From assembly GCF_000179775.1 (NCBI RefSeq), contig NZ_AEEB01000003.1, forward strand, positions 496,001 through 560,000: a stretch of DNA of 64,000 nt, in the 5' to 3' direction. The position numbers and the translations under genes are program-made. This DNA is from Ahrensia sp. R2A130 (GTDB taxonomy: Bacteria > Pseudomonadota > Alphaproteobacteria > Rhizobiales > Rhizobiaceae). Positions 9,552 to 17,756 of the stretch are shown here, one piece after another; the stretch's first letter is position 1; each line of letters starts with the position of its first letter. Below the pieces are notes generated by a model, which was not told where the DNA came from, did no database searches, and saw nothing but the letters and a program-made list of their open reading frames with translations.

Positions 9552-9707
9552 ATGACCCGCACCACACACCATAACTCTGCGATCACCAACGCCGACATCA
9601 AAAATGGTCTGGTCGCCGCCCGCCGCGAACGTTCGCTGGCCTTTTACGCAATGTTCGGCGGCTTGTTCGACCGCAAGCGCGGTAAAGCTGGCTTGACCGA
9701 GGGTTAA
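9552..9707 (+). CDS. Small conserved-looking protein, unknown function
   Basis: A 51-residue basic protein beginning MTRTTHHNSAITNADIKNG. The start is supported by the purine-rich GGAAGAGGAAAAG just upstream. The core (LVAARRERSLAFYAMFGGLF) looks like one amphipathic helix. There is no signal peptide and no domain I recognise. It is divergent from the LysR gene and shares its control region, so it may be a target of that regulator. A longer frame starting further upstream lacks a ribosome site. Its coding status rests on the ribosome site and codon pattern only. Confidence 0.55.
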   Translation: MTRTTHHNSAITNADIKNGLVAARRERSLAFYAMFGGLFDRKRGKAGLTEG

Positions 9708-9827
9708 ACCCGAAGCGTTTCACTTCAATTTTTCGAGGCTGTGGGCCGCTGTGGCCTCAGTCTTGGATCGAATTCAGCGCCTCATTTAGCTCTGGCAAAG
9801 CAGCGCCCAAGGGCATAGTCACGAGAC

Positions 9828-11102
9828 ATGACATCGCCCGAAGATAACAGCCCGACTGCCCCCAGCTCAGTCGGGCAACACATTCCAAAGCGCCCGTTTT
9901 GGAAGGGTGCAACCACACCGCCGAGCATCGCAACGCTGACCATCATCGCGGGCCTTTCGGTCATGTCGATGAACATCTTCCTGCCGGTCCTGCCTGACAT
10001 AGGGATCGCGTTGAAAACGACGCCGGCCATCGCGCAATATGTGCTGACGATCTTTCTTGCAGCCACTGCGGTCTCGCAGCTTTTCATCGGCCCTCTCGCA
10101 GACCGCTTTGGGCGACGCCCCGTCCTTTTGACGACAGCCGTTATTTTCATAGCCGCTACGTTGCTGTGCATCTTCGCCACATCCATCGAAATGCTGCTGG
10201 TCGGGCGCGTGCTTCAGGCGACAAGCGCAGCTGCGATTTCGCTATCACGAGCCATCATACGTGACCTTTACGACCGCAGTGATGCGGCCAGCATGATTGG
10301 TTATGTGACAATGGCCATGGCTGTCATTCCCATGATCTCACCGACAATCGGCGGTTACACAGGCGAGGCGTTCGGCTGGCGCGGGCCGTTCGTGGTGCTG
10401 TTCTTTGTCGGAATACTGATGTTTGCTCTTATCTGGTTCGATCTGGGCGAAACCCACACTTCTAACCCGCAACCACCGGCACAGCAGATCAAGGAATATG
10501 GCAGCCTGCTGCGCGAACCCATGGTTTGGGGCTATACGCTGTGCTCCACCCTCGCTTCCGGCGCGTATTTCGCCTTTCTGGGCGGCGCGCCTTTCGTGGG
10601 GGTGAAGATTATCGGAATGAGCCCCTCAGTGCTGGGCATGCACTTTGCGCTGGTGGCAATCGGCTACATGGCAGGCAACTTTCTGTCGGGCAGGTATTCC
10701 AAGCGCATAGGTATCGAACCCATGATGATGTGGGGCGGCGTGGTGTGTTGTGTCGGCGTTTTCGCAGCACTTTATTTGATGAGCTTATACACGCCTCACC
10801 CGCTCTATCTGTTTCTGCCGATGGTCTTAGTCGGCATAGGCAACGGCATGACACTGCCCAACGCCAACGCTGGTGCGGTGTCCGTGCGGCCCGAATTGGC
10901 AGGCAGCGCGTCTGGTTTGGCTGGCTTTTTTCAACTTGCAGGCGGTGCTGCACTTGCAGCTCTTTCCGGCTCGCTTATCACCATCGAGAACGCCGCGCAG
11001 CCGCTCTACATCATCATGGCTTTGTCATCGATTGGCGGCACCGCAGTGGCATGGCTGATGTGGCGAAATGCGCGGATGCTGAAACCGCAGGAAGCCGTTT
11101 GA
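9828..11102 (+). CDS. Bcr/CflA-type multidrug efflux MFS transporter
   Basis: A 424-residue inner-membrane transporter with about twelve hydrophobic helices. The MFS signature between helices 2 and 3 is GPLADRFGRRPVLL. The opening helix contains MSMNIFLPVLPDIG, and a conserved LSRAIIRDLYDR segment precedes helix 5; both are typical of the Bcr/CflA drug-resistance subfamily. It probably exports small toxic compounds with proton antiport. The gene lies 31 bases ahead of fdhD on the same strand, so readthrough into the molybdenum-cofactor genes is possible, although no functional link is known. Confidence 0.85.
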   Translation: MTSPEDNSPTAPSSVGQHIPKRPFWKGATTPPSIATLTIIAGLSVMSMNIFLPVLPDIGIALKTTPAIAQYVLTIFLAATAVSQLFIGPLADRFGRRPVLLTTAVIFIAATLLCIFATSIEMLLVGRVLQATSAAAISLSRAIIRDLYDRSDAASMIGYVTMAMAVIPMISPTIGGYTGEAFGWRGPFVVLFFVGILMFALIWFDLGETHTSNPQPPAQQIKEYGSLLREPMVWGYTLCSTLASGAYFAFLGGAPFVGVKIIGMSPSVLGMHFALVAIGYMAGNFLSGRYSKRIGIEPMMMWGGVVCCVGVFAALYLMSLYTPHPLYLFLPMVLVGIGNGMTLPNANAGAVSVRPELAGSASGLAGFFQLAGGAALAALSGSLITIENAAQPLYIIMALSSIGGTAVAWLMWRNARMLKPQEAV

Positions 11103-11133
11103 TGGCTAGACCATTGCGCCCTACAAGCCAGTT

Positions 11134-11961
11134 ATGAGCTATCTCCTCGCCCCGAACCCAAAGGCCAAAGGCCTGTCCACAGCTGTCACCGGTCTTGATC
11201 AGAACGGCAATACGGTCGACCTGCACGTGGTCACTGAACGACCACTGACGCTCTACCTGAACAGCCAGGAAATCGTCACAATGATGACCATCGGTGACCA
11301 TCCGGACCTGTTGGCGCTCGGCTATCTCATCAACCAGAACATGCTGCGCGCGACTGATCCTATCGACACCATAGAATTCGATGATGAACTTGGCGTGGTG
11401 ATCGTGCGAACGCCAGTGGAAACAGACTTCGAGGTAAAATCGAAAAAACGCGTTCGCACATCAGGCTGCGCGCAGGGCACCGTGTTCAGCGATGTGATTG
11501 ACGCTTTCGACGACATTCAACTGGCATCCAATGCTCGCCTTCACACGAGCTGGCTGCCGATACTGACCAAACAGATCAACACCACGCCCAGCCTCTATCT
11601 CGACGCCGGAGCGATCCATGGCTGCGTGCTATGCCGTGAAGATCAGCCGCTCGTTTATGTGGAAGATGTTGGTCGCCACAATGCAGTCGACAAAATCGCG
11701 GGCTGGATGGCGAAGCACAATGAAACGGCGGACGACAAAATCTTCTACACCACCGGCAGGCTGACCTCCGAAATGGTCATCAAAACAGTGATGATGGGCA
11801 TCCCGATTCTGGTTTCGCGCTCCGGCTTCACCGCTTGGGGTGTAGAACTGGCACGGCAATCCGGCCTGACATTGATCGGTCGCGCGCGAGGCGACCGCTT
11901 CACAATTCTAGCTGGCCAAGAACGGGTTATTTTCGACAACAAAGCGGATGACGCATCATGA
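11134..11961 (+). CDS. fdhD: FdhD-like formate dehydrogenase accessory sulfurtransferase
   Basis: A 275-residue protein of the FdhD family, which passes sulfur from a cysteine desulfurase to the molybdenum cofactor of formate dehydrogenase. Family segments include VEDVGRHNAVDKIAGW and YTTGRLTSEMVIK. The usual active loop with two cysteines (CGxCG in E. coli FdhD) is here SGCAQG, with only Cys112. A separate CVLC pair (Cys164, Cys167) sits in the segment before the VEDVGRHN motif. The gene overlaps mobA by 4 bases (ATGA), placing it in the molybdenum-cofactor operon. No formate dehydrogenase gene is in the window. Confidence 0.85.
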   Translation: MSYLLAPNPKAKGLSTAVTGLDQNGNTVDLHVVTERPLTLYLNSQEIVTMMTIGDHPDLLALGYLINQNMLRATDPIDTIEFDDELGVVIVRTPVETDFEVKSKKRVRTSGCAQGTVFSDVIDAFDDIQLASNARLHTSWLPILTKQINTTPSLYLDAGAIHGCVLCREDQPLVYVEDVGRHNAVDKIAGWMAKHNETADDKIFYTTGRLTSEMVIKTVMMGIPILVSRSGFTAWGVELARQSGLTLIGRARGDRFTILAGQERVIFDNKADDAS

Positions 11962-12542
11962 TCGCGGGCATCATTCTGGCTGGTGGCTTGTCGCGCCGCA
12001 TGGGCGGGCAGGAAAAGAGCCTGATGACGTTGGGCGGACGTCCTGCGATCTCGCTGCTCATCGAAAGACTTGCACCACAAGTCAAGCATCTTGCGATCAA
12101 TGCCAACGGCGATCCGGAGAGGTTTGCAGACGAAAAACTGCCAGTGCTTGCCGATACAGTTCAAGGGCATGTCGGGCCATTGGCAGGCGTGCTGACCGGT
12201 ATGGAATGGGCTGCCGAACAAGGTGCCTCCCACGTCATCAGCGGCGCGTCCGACACCCCATTTATTCCGCTTGATCTCGTGGAGCGTCTGTCTGAGAGCG
12301 CGGGCGACGGTATTGCAATGGCGCGTTCAGGTGGGCGCGTTCATCCGGTTTTCGGCCTCTGGCCCGTATCACTGGTCGACGATCTTCGGCATTTCCTCGT
12401 TGCAGAAGACAAACGCAAAATTCTGGAATTCGCAAAACGCTACGAACTTTCCGAAGTCGAGTTCGATATGGATGACGACCCGTTCTTCAACATCAACACC
12501 CCGGAAGACCTGGACATTGCCCGCAAGAGGTTGGGTCTATGA
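11958..12542 (+). CDS. mobA: Molybdenum cofactor guanylyltransferase
   Basis: A 194-residue nucleotidyltransferase that attaches GMP to molybdopterin to make the guanine dinucleotide form of the cofactor. The N-terminal signature is LAGGLSRRMGGQEKSL, where Gly, Arg and Lys bind GTP. The acidic metal site is probably the D of SDTPFI. It overlaps fdhD by ATGA at its start and mobB by ATGA at its end, so translation is likely coupled along the operon. Size is normal for MobA. Confidence 0.92.
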   Translation: MIAGIILAGGLSRRMGGQEKSLMTLGGRPAISLLIERLAPQVKHLAINANGDPERFADEKLPVLADTVQGHVGPLAGVLTGMEWAAEQGASHVISGASDTPFIPLDLVERLSESAGDGIAMARSGGRVHPVFGLWPVSLVDDLRHFLVAEDKRKILEFAKRYELSEVEFDMDDDPFFNINTPEDLDIARKRLGL

Positions 12543-13054
12543 GAAGTGATGCGAAGGCGGTTTTTGGCATCACAGGCTGGAAGAACACGGGCAAAACCAC
12601 ATTGGTTGAGCGTCTCGTCGAACACTTGACTGCATCCGGCCTGAAAGTGAGCACCATCAAACGGGCCCATCACAGTTTCGATATCGACCGCGAAGGCACG
12701 GATTCCTTCCGCCACCGCAAGGCAGGCGCTCAAGAGGTCGCCATCGTCGGCCAACAACGATGGGCGTTGATGCACGAAGGCGGTGGCTCTGAAACCGAAC
12801 TGGAAGACATGCTGGCGCGGCTCGCCCCATGCGATCTGGTGCTTGTTGAGGGCTTCAAAGCCAGCCCCATTTCAAAAATCGAATGTATGGGCGAAACACG
12901 AGCTGATCGACCACCCGTGCATGCTGAGCATCCAAGCGTCGTAGCCTTAGCCAATACGGCAGCGGACAACACTTGCGCCCTGCCCCAGTTTCGGCGCGAC
13001 GACATCACTGCCATTGCGGCTTTCATCTGCGCCCAAACGGGTCTGCGGAGATGA
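12539..13054 (+). CDS. mobB: Molybdopterin-guanine dinucleotide biosynthesis adaptor MobB
   Basis: A 171-residue P-loop protein. The Walker A sequence is GWKNTGKT at residues 13-20, and a Walker B-like DLVLVEGFK follows near residue 100. MobB binds GTP and assists MobA. Start and stop overlap mobA and moeA by 4 bases each. It lacks extra domains and is the usual length. Confidence 0.92.
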   Translation: MRSDAKAVFGITGWKNTGKTTLVERLVEHLTASGLKVSTIKRAHHSFDIDREGTDSFRHRKAGAQEVAIVGQQRWALMHEGGGSETELEDMLARLAPCDLVLVEGFKASPISKIECMGETRADRPPVHAEHPSVVALANTAADNTCALPQFRRDDITAIAAFICAQTGLRR

Positions 13055-14322
13055 CGGTACGGCCGATCAACGACTGCTTCTTCACAGACAAGGAGCGCAT
13101 GACACATGGCGAGGCCATCGCGCTTCTGAAAAGTCGCCTTTCGCCCATCGCGTCACTGGAAGCGATTCCGCTCGAAGAAGCGCTGAACCGCGTAGCCGCT
13201 GCGCCTGTCCCAGCCACTTTTCCAGTGCCGCTGCACACGAACGCCGCTGTGGACGGCTATGCTGTGCGATACGAGGATATTGCGCGGGGTTGGCTCCCCG
13301 TTTTCCAACGCATCGCAGCAGGAAATCTTGCGCCCGACCCACTCGAGCCCACGAGTGCTGCGCGTATTTTCACTGGCGCCGTCATGCCAGCCCATGCTGA
13401 CACCGTAGCCATGCAGGAGGACTGCGAGGTTTACGGTGAGACGGTCAAGCTGCCTCCAAAATTGAAACAAGGCGCAAACTGCCGCCACGCCGGAGAAGAT
13501 CTCCAACAGCACGATCTGGTGGTGCAAACGGGCAAGCGGATCAGCGCTGCGGACTTGGCCGCTCTCACCTCAATTGGCACATCATCGCTGCAAGTCTCCA
13601 ACAAGCTCAAAGTCGGTATCCTTTCTTCTGGAGCCGAATTGCGGGAGCCATCATCTGCCGACACACAATTGCGGTCCGGCGAGGTTTTCGACGTCAATCG
13701 CCCGCTTCTGAAGGCACTACTGAGCGACCTCCCTGTAAAGGTCGTCGACTACGGCATTGTTCAGGACACCGCAGCAGATGTTCATGCGGCTCTGCTGAAA
13801 GCATCTGCAGAATGCGATGTGGTTCTAACAAGCGGTGGTGCCTCACTGGGCGCAGAAGACCACATGCTCGCAGCATTGGATGAACTCGGCCAACGCCATA
13901 TGTGGCAACTCGCGGTCAAACCTGGGCGACCCATGATGTTCGGTCAAATGCCCAAAGCGTCCGGTGGCGATGCCTATTTCTTCGGCCTGCCGGGCAATCC
14001 GGTTGCCGCCATGGTGTGTTTCTTGATGTACGCCCACCCAGCAATCCGCCGCCTTGGTGGCGAAGACTGGTTCGAACCTGCCAGATTTCAGGTGAAGGCC
14101 AATTTCGACATGCAGTCACGCAAACCAGACAGGCGGGAATTCCTGCGCGGTAGCCTCTCTCACAAAGGCGGGATGGCTCACGCTACCAAATACCCGCGCG
14201 ACGGCTCAGGCCTTATTTCCTCACTTCGCGAAAGCGACGGCTTCATCGAACTTTCAGAGGACGGCGCTGCGGTAAAACAGGGTCAACTGATCAGCTTCAT
14301 CCCGTTCACCGCCTTCCGATAA
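13051..14322 (+). CDS. moeA: Molybdopterin molybdenumtransferase
   Basis: A 423-residue MoeA protein that inserts molybdate into adenylylated molybdopterin. Recognisable segments are HTNAAVDGYAVRYED at the N-terminus, RIFTGAVMPAHADTVAMQED, then the MoCF-binding core with LTSGGASLGAEDH and KPGRPMMFGQ, and GLPGNPVAAMV. The start at 13051 is chosen because it overlaps the mobB stop by ATGA; a longer frame from 12973 would run inside mobB. It is the last gene of the fdhD-mobA-mobB-moeA block. Confidence 0.93.
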   Translation: MTVRPINDCFFTDKERMTHGEAIALLKSRLSPIASLEAIPLEEALNRVAAAPVPATFPVPLHTNAAVDGYAVRYEDIARGWLPVFQRIAAGNLAPDPLEPTSAARIFTGAVMPAHADTVAMQEDCEVYGETVKLPPKLKQGANCRHAGEDLQQHDLVVQTGKRISAADLAALTSIGTSSLQVSNKLKVGILSSGAELREPSSADTQLRSGEVFDVNRPLLKALLSDLPVKVVDYGIVQDTAADVHAALLKASAECDVVLTSGGASLGAEDHMLAALDELGQRHMWQLAVKPGRPMMFGQMPKASGGDAYFFGLPGNPVAAMVCFLMYAHPAIRRLGGEDWFEPARFQVKANFDMQSRKPDRREFLRGSLSHKGGMAHATKYPRDGSGLISSLRESDGFIELSEDGAAVKQGQLISFIPFTAFR

Positions 14323-14394
14323 TTCGCTCACCGATTGCGGCGCCGCTCAGGCTTTGTTACCGACCACTAATACAATTTCGCAGTAGGACTTCGC

Positions 14395-15273
14395 ATGGCC
14401 AAGGTTGCTTTCATCGGACTAGGCGTCATGGGCTACCCCATGGCCGCACACCTGAAAAACAAGGGTGGCCACGACGTCACGGTCTTCAACCGCACCGCAG
14501 CCAAAGCCGAAGCGTGGGCGAAAGAACACGGCGGCAGCCATGCCCCAACACCTGCAGCTGCAGCTGATGGCGCCGATTTCGTATTCTGCTGCGTTGGTAA
14601 TGATGATGATCTGCGCTCGGTAACAACCGGCGAAGGCGGAGCCTTTGAGACCGTAAAGTCCGGTGCAATTTTCATTGATAACACCACGGCATCTGCCGAT
14701 GTCGCACGCGAATTGGCAGCGATCGCGGCAGAAAAGGGCTTTGGTTTTCTCGACGCACCGGTGTCCGGCGGGCAGGCAGGTGCCGAAAACGGCGTGTTGA
14801 CGGTCATGGTAGGCGGCGATCAGGCAACCTTCGATACCGCAAAACCGGTCATTGAAAGCTACGCAAAAATGGTCGGCCTCATGGGCGACACCGGCGCGGG
14901 CCAACTGACAAAAATGATGAACCAGATTTGCATCGCCGGCCTGGTTCAAGGTCTGTCGGAAGCGATCCACCTTGGTCAGGCAGCTGGCTTGGACATCAAG
15001 AAGGTCGTGGATGTCATTTCCAAAGGCGCAGCAGGTTCATGGCAGATGGAAAACCGCCACGAAACAATGGACGCGGGCCAGTACGAGCACGGATTTGCCG
15101 TGGACTGGATGCGCAAAGACTTGGCGATCTGCCTCGAAGAAGCCAACACGCAAGGCGTCAGCCTGCCCGTCACGGCATTGGTCGACCAGTTCTATGCCGA
15201 AGTGCAACGCATGGGTGGCAACCGCTGGGACACGAGCGCGCTGCTTGCGCGGCTAAACGCCAGCGGAAAATAA
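14395..15273 (+). CDS. NAD(P)-dependent beta-hydroxyacid dehydrogenase
   Basis: A 292-residue dehydrogenase of the 3-hydroxyisobutyrate/tartronate-semialdehyde/GLYR family. The Rossmann motif is GLGVMGYPMA. An arginine in FNRT after strand 2 suggests NADP preference. The substrate motif DAPVSGGQAGAENG and the catalytic lysine in GQLTKMMNQ are present. Sequence style resembles glyoxylate/succinic semialdehyde reductases as much as MmsB, so the substrate stays open. It converges with the Lrp gene, leaving only 2 bases between their stops. Confidence 0.88.
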   Translation: MAKVAFIGLGVMGYPMAAHLKNKGGHDVTVFNRTAAKAEAWAKEHGGSHAPTPAAAADGADFVFCCVGNDDDLRSVTTGEGGAFETVKSGAIFIDNTTASADVARELAAIAAEKGFGFLDAPVSGGQAGAENGVLTVMVGGDQATFDTAKPVIESYAKMVGLMGDTGAGQLTKMMNQICIAGLVQGLSEAIHLGQAAGLDIKKVVDVISKGAAGSWQMENRHETMDAGQYEHGFAVDWMRKDLAICLEEANTQGVSLPVTALVDQFYAEVQRMGGNRWDTSALLARLNASGK

Positions 15274-15275
15274 CG

Positions 15276-15740
15276 TTATGCTAGAAGGTTTTCCAGCGGC
15301 AACTTCGTCGTGTACTTCATCTGCTCCATGGCAAACGATGACGACACGTCGGTGATATCGATCTTCGAAATCAGGTTCTGATAAAAGCGGTCATAGGCCG
15401 CGATATCAGGCACCACGACGCGCATCAGATAATCGATATCGCCGCTCATTCGGTACAGTTCCACCACTTCGGGAAACTCGGATGTGACCTCTGAAAACCG
15501 CTTCAGCCACTCCGCATTGTGACTGGCCGTTCGTACAGAAACAAAGACCGTGACCTTAGCGTTGACCGACTGTGGGTCCAGCAAAGCCACCCGCGCTGTG
15601 ATGACACCGTCTTCTTCCATCTTTTGAATACGCCGCCAGCACGGCGTGGTGGACAGACCAACACGGCGACCGATTTCGGCCACTGGCATGGTCGCGTCAT
15701 GCTGCAGCAGGTTCAAAATTGCTTTGTCGATCCGGTCCAT
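15276..15740 (-). CDS. Lrp/AsnC-family transcriptional regulator
   Basis: A 154-residue regulator. The N-terminal helix-turn-helix (IGRRVGLSTTPCWRRIQKM) and the C-terminal RAM domain with YRMSGDIDYLMRVVV are both complete. Start 15740 is preferred because GGAG lies about 7 bases upstream; the in-frame ATG at 15752 has GGAG directly touching it. A perfect inverted repeat sits about 20 bases upstream of the start and is a likely autoregulatory site. It may respond to an amino acid and control the convergent dehydrogenase, which is an inference from position only. Confidence 0.88.
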   Translation of the reverse strand: MDRIDKAILNLLQHDATMPVAEIGRRVGLSTTPCWRRIQKMEEDGVITARVALLDPQSVNAKVTVFVSVRTASHNAEWLKRFSEVTSEFPEVVELYRMSGDIDYLMRVVVPDIAAYDRFYQNLISKIDITDVSSSFAMEQMKYTTKLPLENLLA

Positions 15741-15760
15741 GACGCTCTCCATCTCCGCGC

Positions 15761-15779
15761 TGTAGAAAATTATTCTACA
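15761..15779. promoter_or_regulatory. Palindromic operator candidate upstream of Lrp gene
   Basis: TGTAGAAAATTATTCTACA has perfect 7-bp arms (TGTAGAA/TTCTACA) around five A/T bases. Size, AT-rich centre and position 21 bases before the regulator start fit an Lrp/AsnC binding site. Confidence 0.65.
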
Positions 15780-15820
15780 CCGTTTTCCACGCCCCTGGCT
15801 ACGGCATCAGTGAACGCAAA

Positions 15821-16438
15821 TCACAGCATCAAACGCTGAACCTGAGCCTGCAAAACCGGCACCACCTCATTCTGGAACCACGGATTGCGCTTCAACCAAG
15901 CTGTGTTGCGCCAGCTTGGATGGGGAATGGGCAGAACGACACGATGTTCGTTGCTATGCAGGTGTGTCCGCCAATCGCGTGCAGTCTCGGTCATATTCCG
16001 CGCCATCCGCGACCCCAGATGGTATTTTTGGGCGTATTGGCCAATGACGATGATCAGCTCGATCTGCGGCATCGCGGCGAAAACATCATCGTGCCATACG
16101 GCGCGGCATTCACGACGCGGTGGCAAATCGGAACCTTTCGCATCGTAACCGGGGAAACAAAAACCCATGGGCACGATGGCAAGTTTCTCGCGATCATAAA
16201 ACTGATCACAGTCGATACCCATCCATTCCCGCAGCCGGTTTCCAGACGCATCGTCGAAAGGCAAGCCGCTTTTATGCACCCGCAAGCCCGGCGCCTGCCC
16301 CGCAATACAAAGCCGCGCGGAAGACGAAAGCCATGCGACCGGTCTGGGTTCATGGGGAAGTGGCAATTTCGCGGGCCGTTCAATGCAGATGCGACAGGCA
16401 TCAATTCCGGTCTGCAATGCGGAGAGATCCTCAGGCAT
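15821..16438 (-). CDS. Uracil-DNA glycosylase family protein
   Basis: A 205-residue protein of the UDG-like superfamily. It has the active-site loop LCIAGQAPGLRVHKSGLP, similar to the GxAPG of family 4 enzymes, and a C-terminal IPHPSWRN that matches the HPS motif. The central VIVIGQYAQKYH is the usual beta-strand segment. It probably excises or binds damaged bases, but this subgroup is weakly characterised. The start overlaps the GST stop by 8 bases (ATGCCTGA), so it ends a nuclease-GST-glycosylase operon. Cys38 and Cys41 (DACRIC) could be cluster ligands, which is speculative. Confidence 0.8.
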   Translation of the reverse strand: MPEDLSALQTGIDACRICIERPAKLPLPHEPRPVAWLSSSARLCIAGQAPGLRVHKSGLPFDDASGNRLREWMGIDCDQFYDREKLAIVPMGFCFPGYDAKGSDLPPRRECRAVWHDDVFAAMPQIELIIVIGQYAQKYHLGSRMARNMTETARDWRTHLHSNEHRVVLPIPHPSWRNTAWLKRNPWFQNEVVPVLQAQVQRLML

Positions 16439-17045
16439 TAGCCGATGGTCTGGCGCGTAGACGGTCGTGGTAGGCAGACAAGTGTTCGCAGTCATCGGGA
16501 ATGGCAAGGCGGGCCGGTTTCATGAAGTCGAGCCCAACGAGAGCCGTGATGTCAGCCACACTGAACGCACCACCAACTATAAACTCACGATCCGCGAGTT
16601 CCGCATTCAAGAAACGGCAAAAAGCTTCCACTTTTGGGCGGTTTGCATCAGCAAACTCGGCGAGTTGCGGCTTTTCCCATTCAACCATTGCGGGGTGTGA
16701 ATGGCGGAAAACATTGGCGACCTGAAGCAGCAGACCGAACTCGACCCGTCGTTGCCACATCTCGATCTGTGCTTTCTCCAACGCCCCAGTGCCGAACAGA
16801 GCCGGTTCCGGGTGCAGTTCTTCAAAATACCGGCAGATAGCGATTGTTTCTGTGATCGCGGTGCCGTCATCCAATTCCAGAACCGGCAACCGCTGCAGCG
16901 GATTAAGGGTGCTCACCGCATCGCTGCGGTGTTGAAGCGCCCCCATGTCCACGACCTCACGCGGCACGTCGATGCCTTTTTCTGCAAGGTAAATCGAAAC
17001 CCGTCGCGGGTTGGGCGCTCTGCCGCCATCATATAGTTTCATCAT
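16431..17045 (-). CDS. Glutathione S-transferase family protein
   Basis: A 204-residue cytosolic GST. The N-terminal thioredoxin-like domain starts MKLYDGGRAPNPRRV. Its glutathione-binding LPVLELDDGTAITETIAICRYF holds the cis-Pro and the E-T pair. The helical C-terminal domain contains GGAFSVADITALVGLDF, the usual N-capping motif. No catalytic Ser/Tyr/Cys is obvious at the N-terminus, where Pro-Asn-Pro occurs. Its start overlaps the nuclease stop (ATGA) and its end overlaps the glycosylase start. Confidence 0.88.
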   Translation of the reverse strand: MMKLYDGGRAPNPRRVSIYLAEKGIDVPREVVDMGALQHRSDAVSTLNPLQRLPVLELDDGTAITETIAICRYFEELHPEPALFGTGALEKAQIEMWQRRVEFGLLLQVANVFRHSHPAMVEWEKPQLAEFADANRPKVEAFCRFLNAELADREFIVGGAFSVADITALVGLDFMKPARLAIPDDCEHLSAYHDRLRARPSANA

Positions 17046-17662
17046 TCATCCCCCAGAACATCATTGTGTCGAACGCCGCGCATCCAGCGCCGCAAATTTT
17101 CCCATGCACCAATACCGGCTCGTGATTCTATCCTGCGATTGCGCCGCCAGTCTTGCGGGTTTTCGAAGTCGCCAGCCCAAATTCCCACGCCACGATTCTG
17201 AGCGTCCAACGCTTCGGCTTCAAAACGCCCGTAATCAACGGCAAGACCCAAAAGTACCATTTTCCGAGCCACATCGTTTTCGCCAACCGTGCAACGTGCA
17301 AGCCATCTATCATAGTGATCGACCCGTGACGTTACGCAAACCACGCCAGGGCGAATGAGCCTGCGCAAGGCCGTTCTCGCATCGCGTCCGCACGCCCATT
17401 CAGTTCCACCGCGTGTGCAAGTCTGGTCCATTTCAGGCGCGTCGATCCCCTCCAAGCGAAGGCGTTCACCGTCCATTACCAGCGAATCGCCATCGACCGC
17501 GATTGCCCGCCCTTCAAGGCTGCGGACTGACCGCGTCTCCAACCATGCAACTGCGAGAAACATCGCCACCAAAACAGCGCCAGCCAATGCCAATTCCATA
17601 GCTTTTCGGAACCATCTTCTCACGCTTGCACCAGTGCCGGGTTTTTCACAGTTTTCCACCAA
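17042..17662 (-). CDS. Membrane-anchored thermonuclease-like (SNase) protein
   Basis: A 206-residue protein with one N-terminal membrane helix (about residues 24-42) followed by a staphylococcal-nuclease OB-fold. Nuclease features include RLEGIDAPEMDQTC, with the Asp of GIDAPE as calcium ligand, RRLIRPGVVCV, and YDRWLARCTVG with the catalytic arginine. The domain is probably in the periplasm. It is first in a three-gene operon with overlapping coding ends. Substrate preference for DNA or RNA is unknown. Confidence 0.82.
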   Translation of the reverse strand: MVENCEKPGTGASVRRWFRKAMELALAGAVLVAMFLAVAWLETRSVRSLEGRAIAVDGDSLVMDGERLRLEGIDAPEMDQTCTRGGTEWACGRDARTALRRLIRPGVVCVTSRVDHYDRWLARCTVGENDVARKMVLLGLAVDYGRFEAEALDAQNRGVGIWAGDFENPQDWRRNRRIESRAGIGAWENLRRWMRGVRHNDVLGDE

Positions 17663-17756
17663 ATTGTGAACTCGCAGGTGATCGCTCTTAACCCGTAGTT
17701 ATCCATCTTGCAGCAAAATGCAGGGACGAATGAAATTCTGAAAGTTCCGCAACCCG

